A stretch of DNA of 33,076 nt, from the NCBI GenBank assembly GCA_016296675.1, contig JAEDIV010000006.1:1-33076 (forward strand). Direction: 5' to 3'. Source of the DNA: Clostridia bacterium. Lineage in GTDB: Bacteria > Bacillota > Clostridia > Christensenellales > Aristaeellaceae. A program made the translations under genes and the position numbers. The notes under the pieces were generated by a model. That model did not search any database and was not told where the DNA came from. It saw only the letters and a program-made list of their open reading frames with translations. Of the stretch, positions 32,884 through 33,076 are shown piece after piece; within the stretch, counting starts at the first letter, position 1; each line of letters begins with the position of its first letter.

Positions 32884-33076
32884 TTATTGTTCCAGCAGAC
32901 ATACCATTTCGGCAATCGGCGTGTCATCGTGGGAAAATTCATGCACTCCATCAAATACTGAAAATTCTACCCAGTCGGTGCCAACCGGATCGCACATTTC
33001 ACAAATTCGGTCAAAGGCTCCCTGACTGAACTCCGCCTTGAACAGCGGATCATTCTGTCCCATTTGAAGCCAGATC
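32884..33076 (-). CDS. C-terminal end of a probable alpha/beta hydrolase (runs off the window end)
   Basis: Only the last 64 residues are in the window, from IWLQMGQNDPLF to HDDTPIAEMVCLLEQ. The combination of a GQNDPLF strand-turn, where many alpha/beta hydrolases place the catalytic acid, and VFDGVHEF, which would hold the catalytic histidine, suggests an alpha/beta hydrolase such as a carbohydrate esterase. It is convergent with the glycan operon and shares the hairpin at 32842-32869. Too little is present to name a family. Confidence 0.6.
   Translation of the reverse strand, partial: IWLQMGQNDPLFKAEFSQGAFDRICEMCDPVGTDWVEFSVFDGVHEFSHDDTPIAEMVCLLEQ

Noticed and set aside
1..33076. tRNA or rRNA genes, prophage genes, intact insertion sequences
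   Set aside because: Read for on both strands by eye; no cloverleaf, rRNA signature, integrase or transposase gene was recognised. A tRNA scan would be decisive.

Overview
The window reads as chromosome of a low-to-mid GC Gram-positive bacterium, most likely an uncultivated gut-type member of class Clostridia. Supporting signs are a T-box leader on alaS, several near-consensus sigma-A promoters with 16-18 base spacers, strong GGAGG-type ribosome binding sites, a monoderm-type LplB/YtcP sugar ABC transporter and an AraC regulator carrying membrane segments. TGA works as a stop codon in several genes. I cannot place it below class with confidence.

Layout. (1) 1-2178, minus: 5' part of alaS with a T-box leader and a TTGACA/TATAAT promoter. 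(2) 2203-5443, plus: a promoter back to back with that of alaS, a leader holding an inserted palindromic repeat, a PHP metallohydrolase and a GH172 (DUF2961) glycosidase; then nagB with its own promoter. (3) 5444-5830: intergenic region packed with inverted repeats that share a 24-base unit with the first leader. (4) 5908-7778: a ZIP metal transporter and a convergent acyltransferase sharing a bidirectional terminator. (5) 7923-11813, minus: an OmpR-type response regulator, a histidine kinase broken by an in-frame TGA, and two exported proteins of unknown function, in one operon. (6) 11914-14139, plus: greA-lysS, with a 13-codon upstream ORF in the leader. (7) 14307-14996, minus: a WYL protein without its usual DNA-binding domain. 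(8) 15495-32667, plus: a large glycan-use locus. (9) 32884-33076, minus: the C-terminal end of a probable alpha/beta hydrolase.

The glycan locus is the most interesting part. It runs: two ABC permeases, a secreted solute-binding protein without a lipobox, a stem-loop, a membrane-spanning AraC regulator, an unrecognised exported protein, a GH38 alpha-mannosidase, an FAD oxidoreductase, a GH78 alpha-L-rhamnosidase, a divergent RpiB/LacAB-type isomerase, a remnant of a DUF4143 ATPase gene, a second FAD oxidoreductase of the same family, and a fusion of a ROK sugar kinase to a GmhA-like SIS isomerase. Both glycosidases lack signal peptides. My inferred model is that a mannose- and/or rhamnose-bearing oligosaccharide or glycoside is imported, cut in the cytoplasm, possibly oxidised by the flavoenzymes, and that the released sugar is phosphorylated and isomerised by one two-domain protein. 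The kinase-isomerase fusion, the paired flavoproteins and the isomerase lacking its usual histidines are the best candidates for undescribed biochemistry.

No tRNA, rRNA, CRISPR array, prophage or intact insertion sequence was seen.
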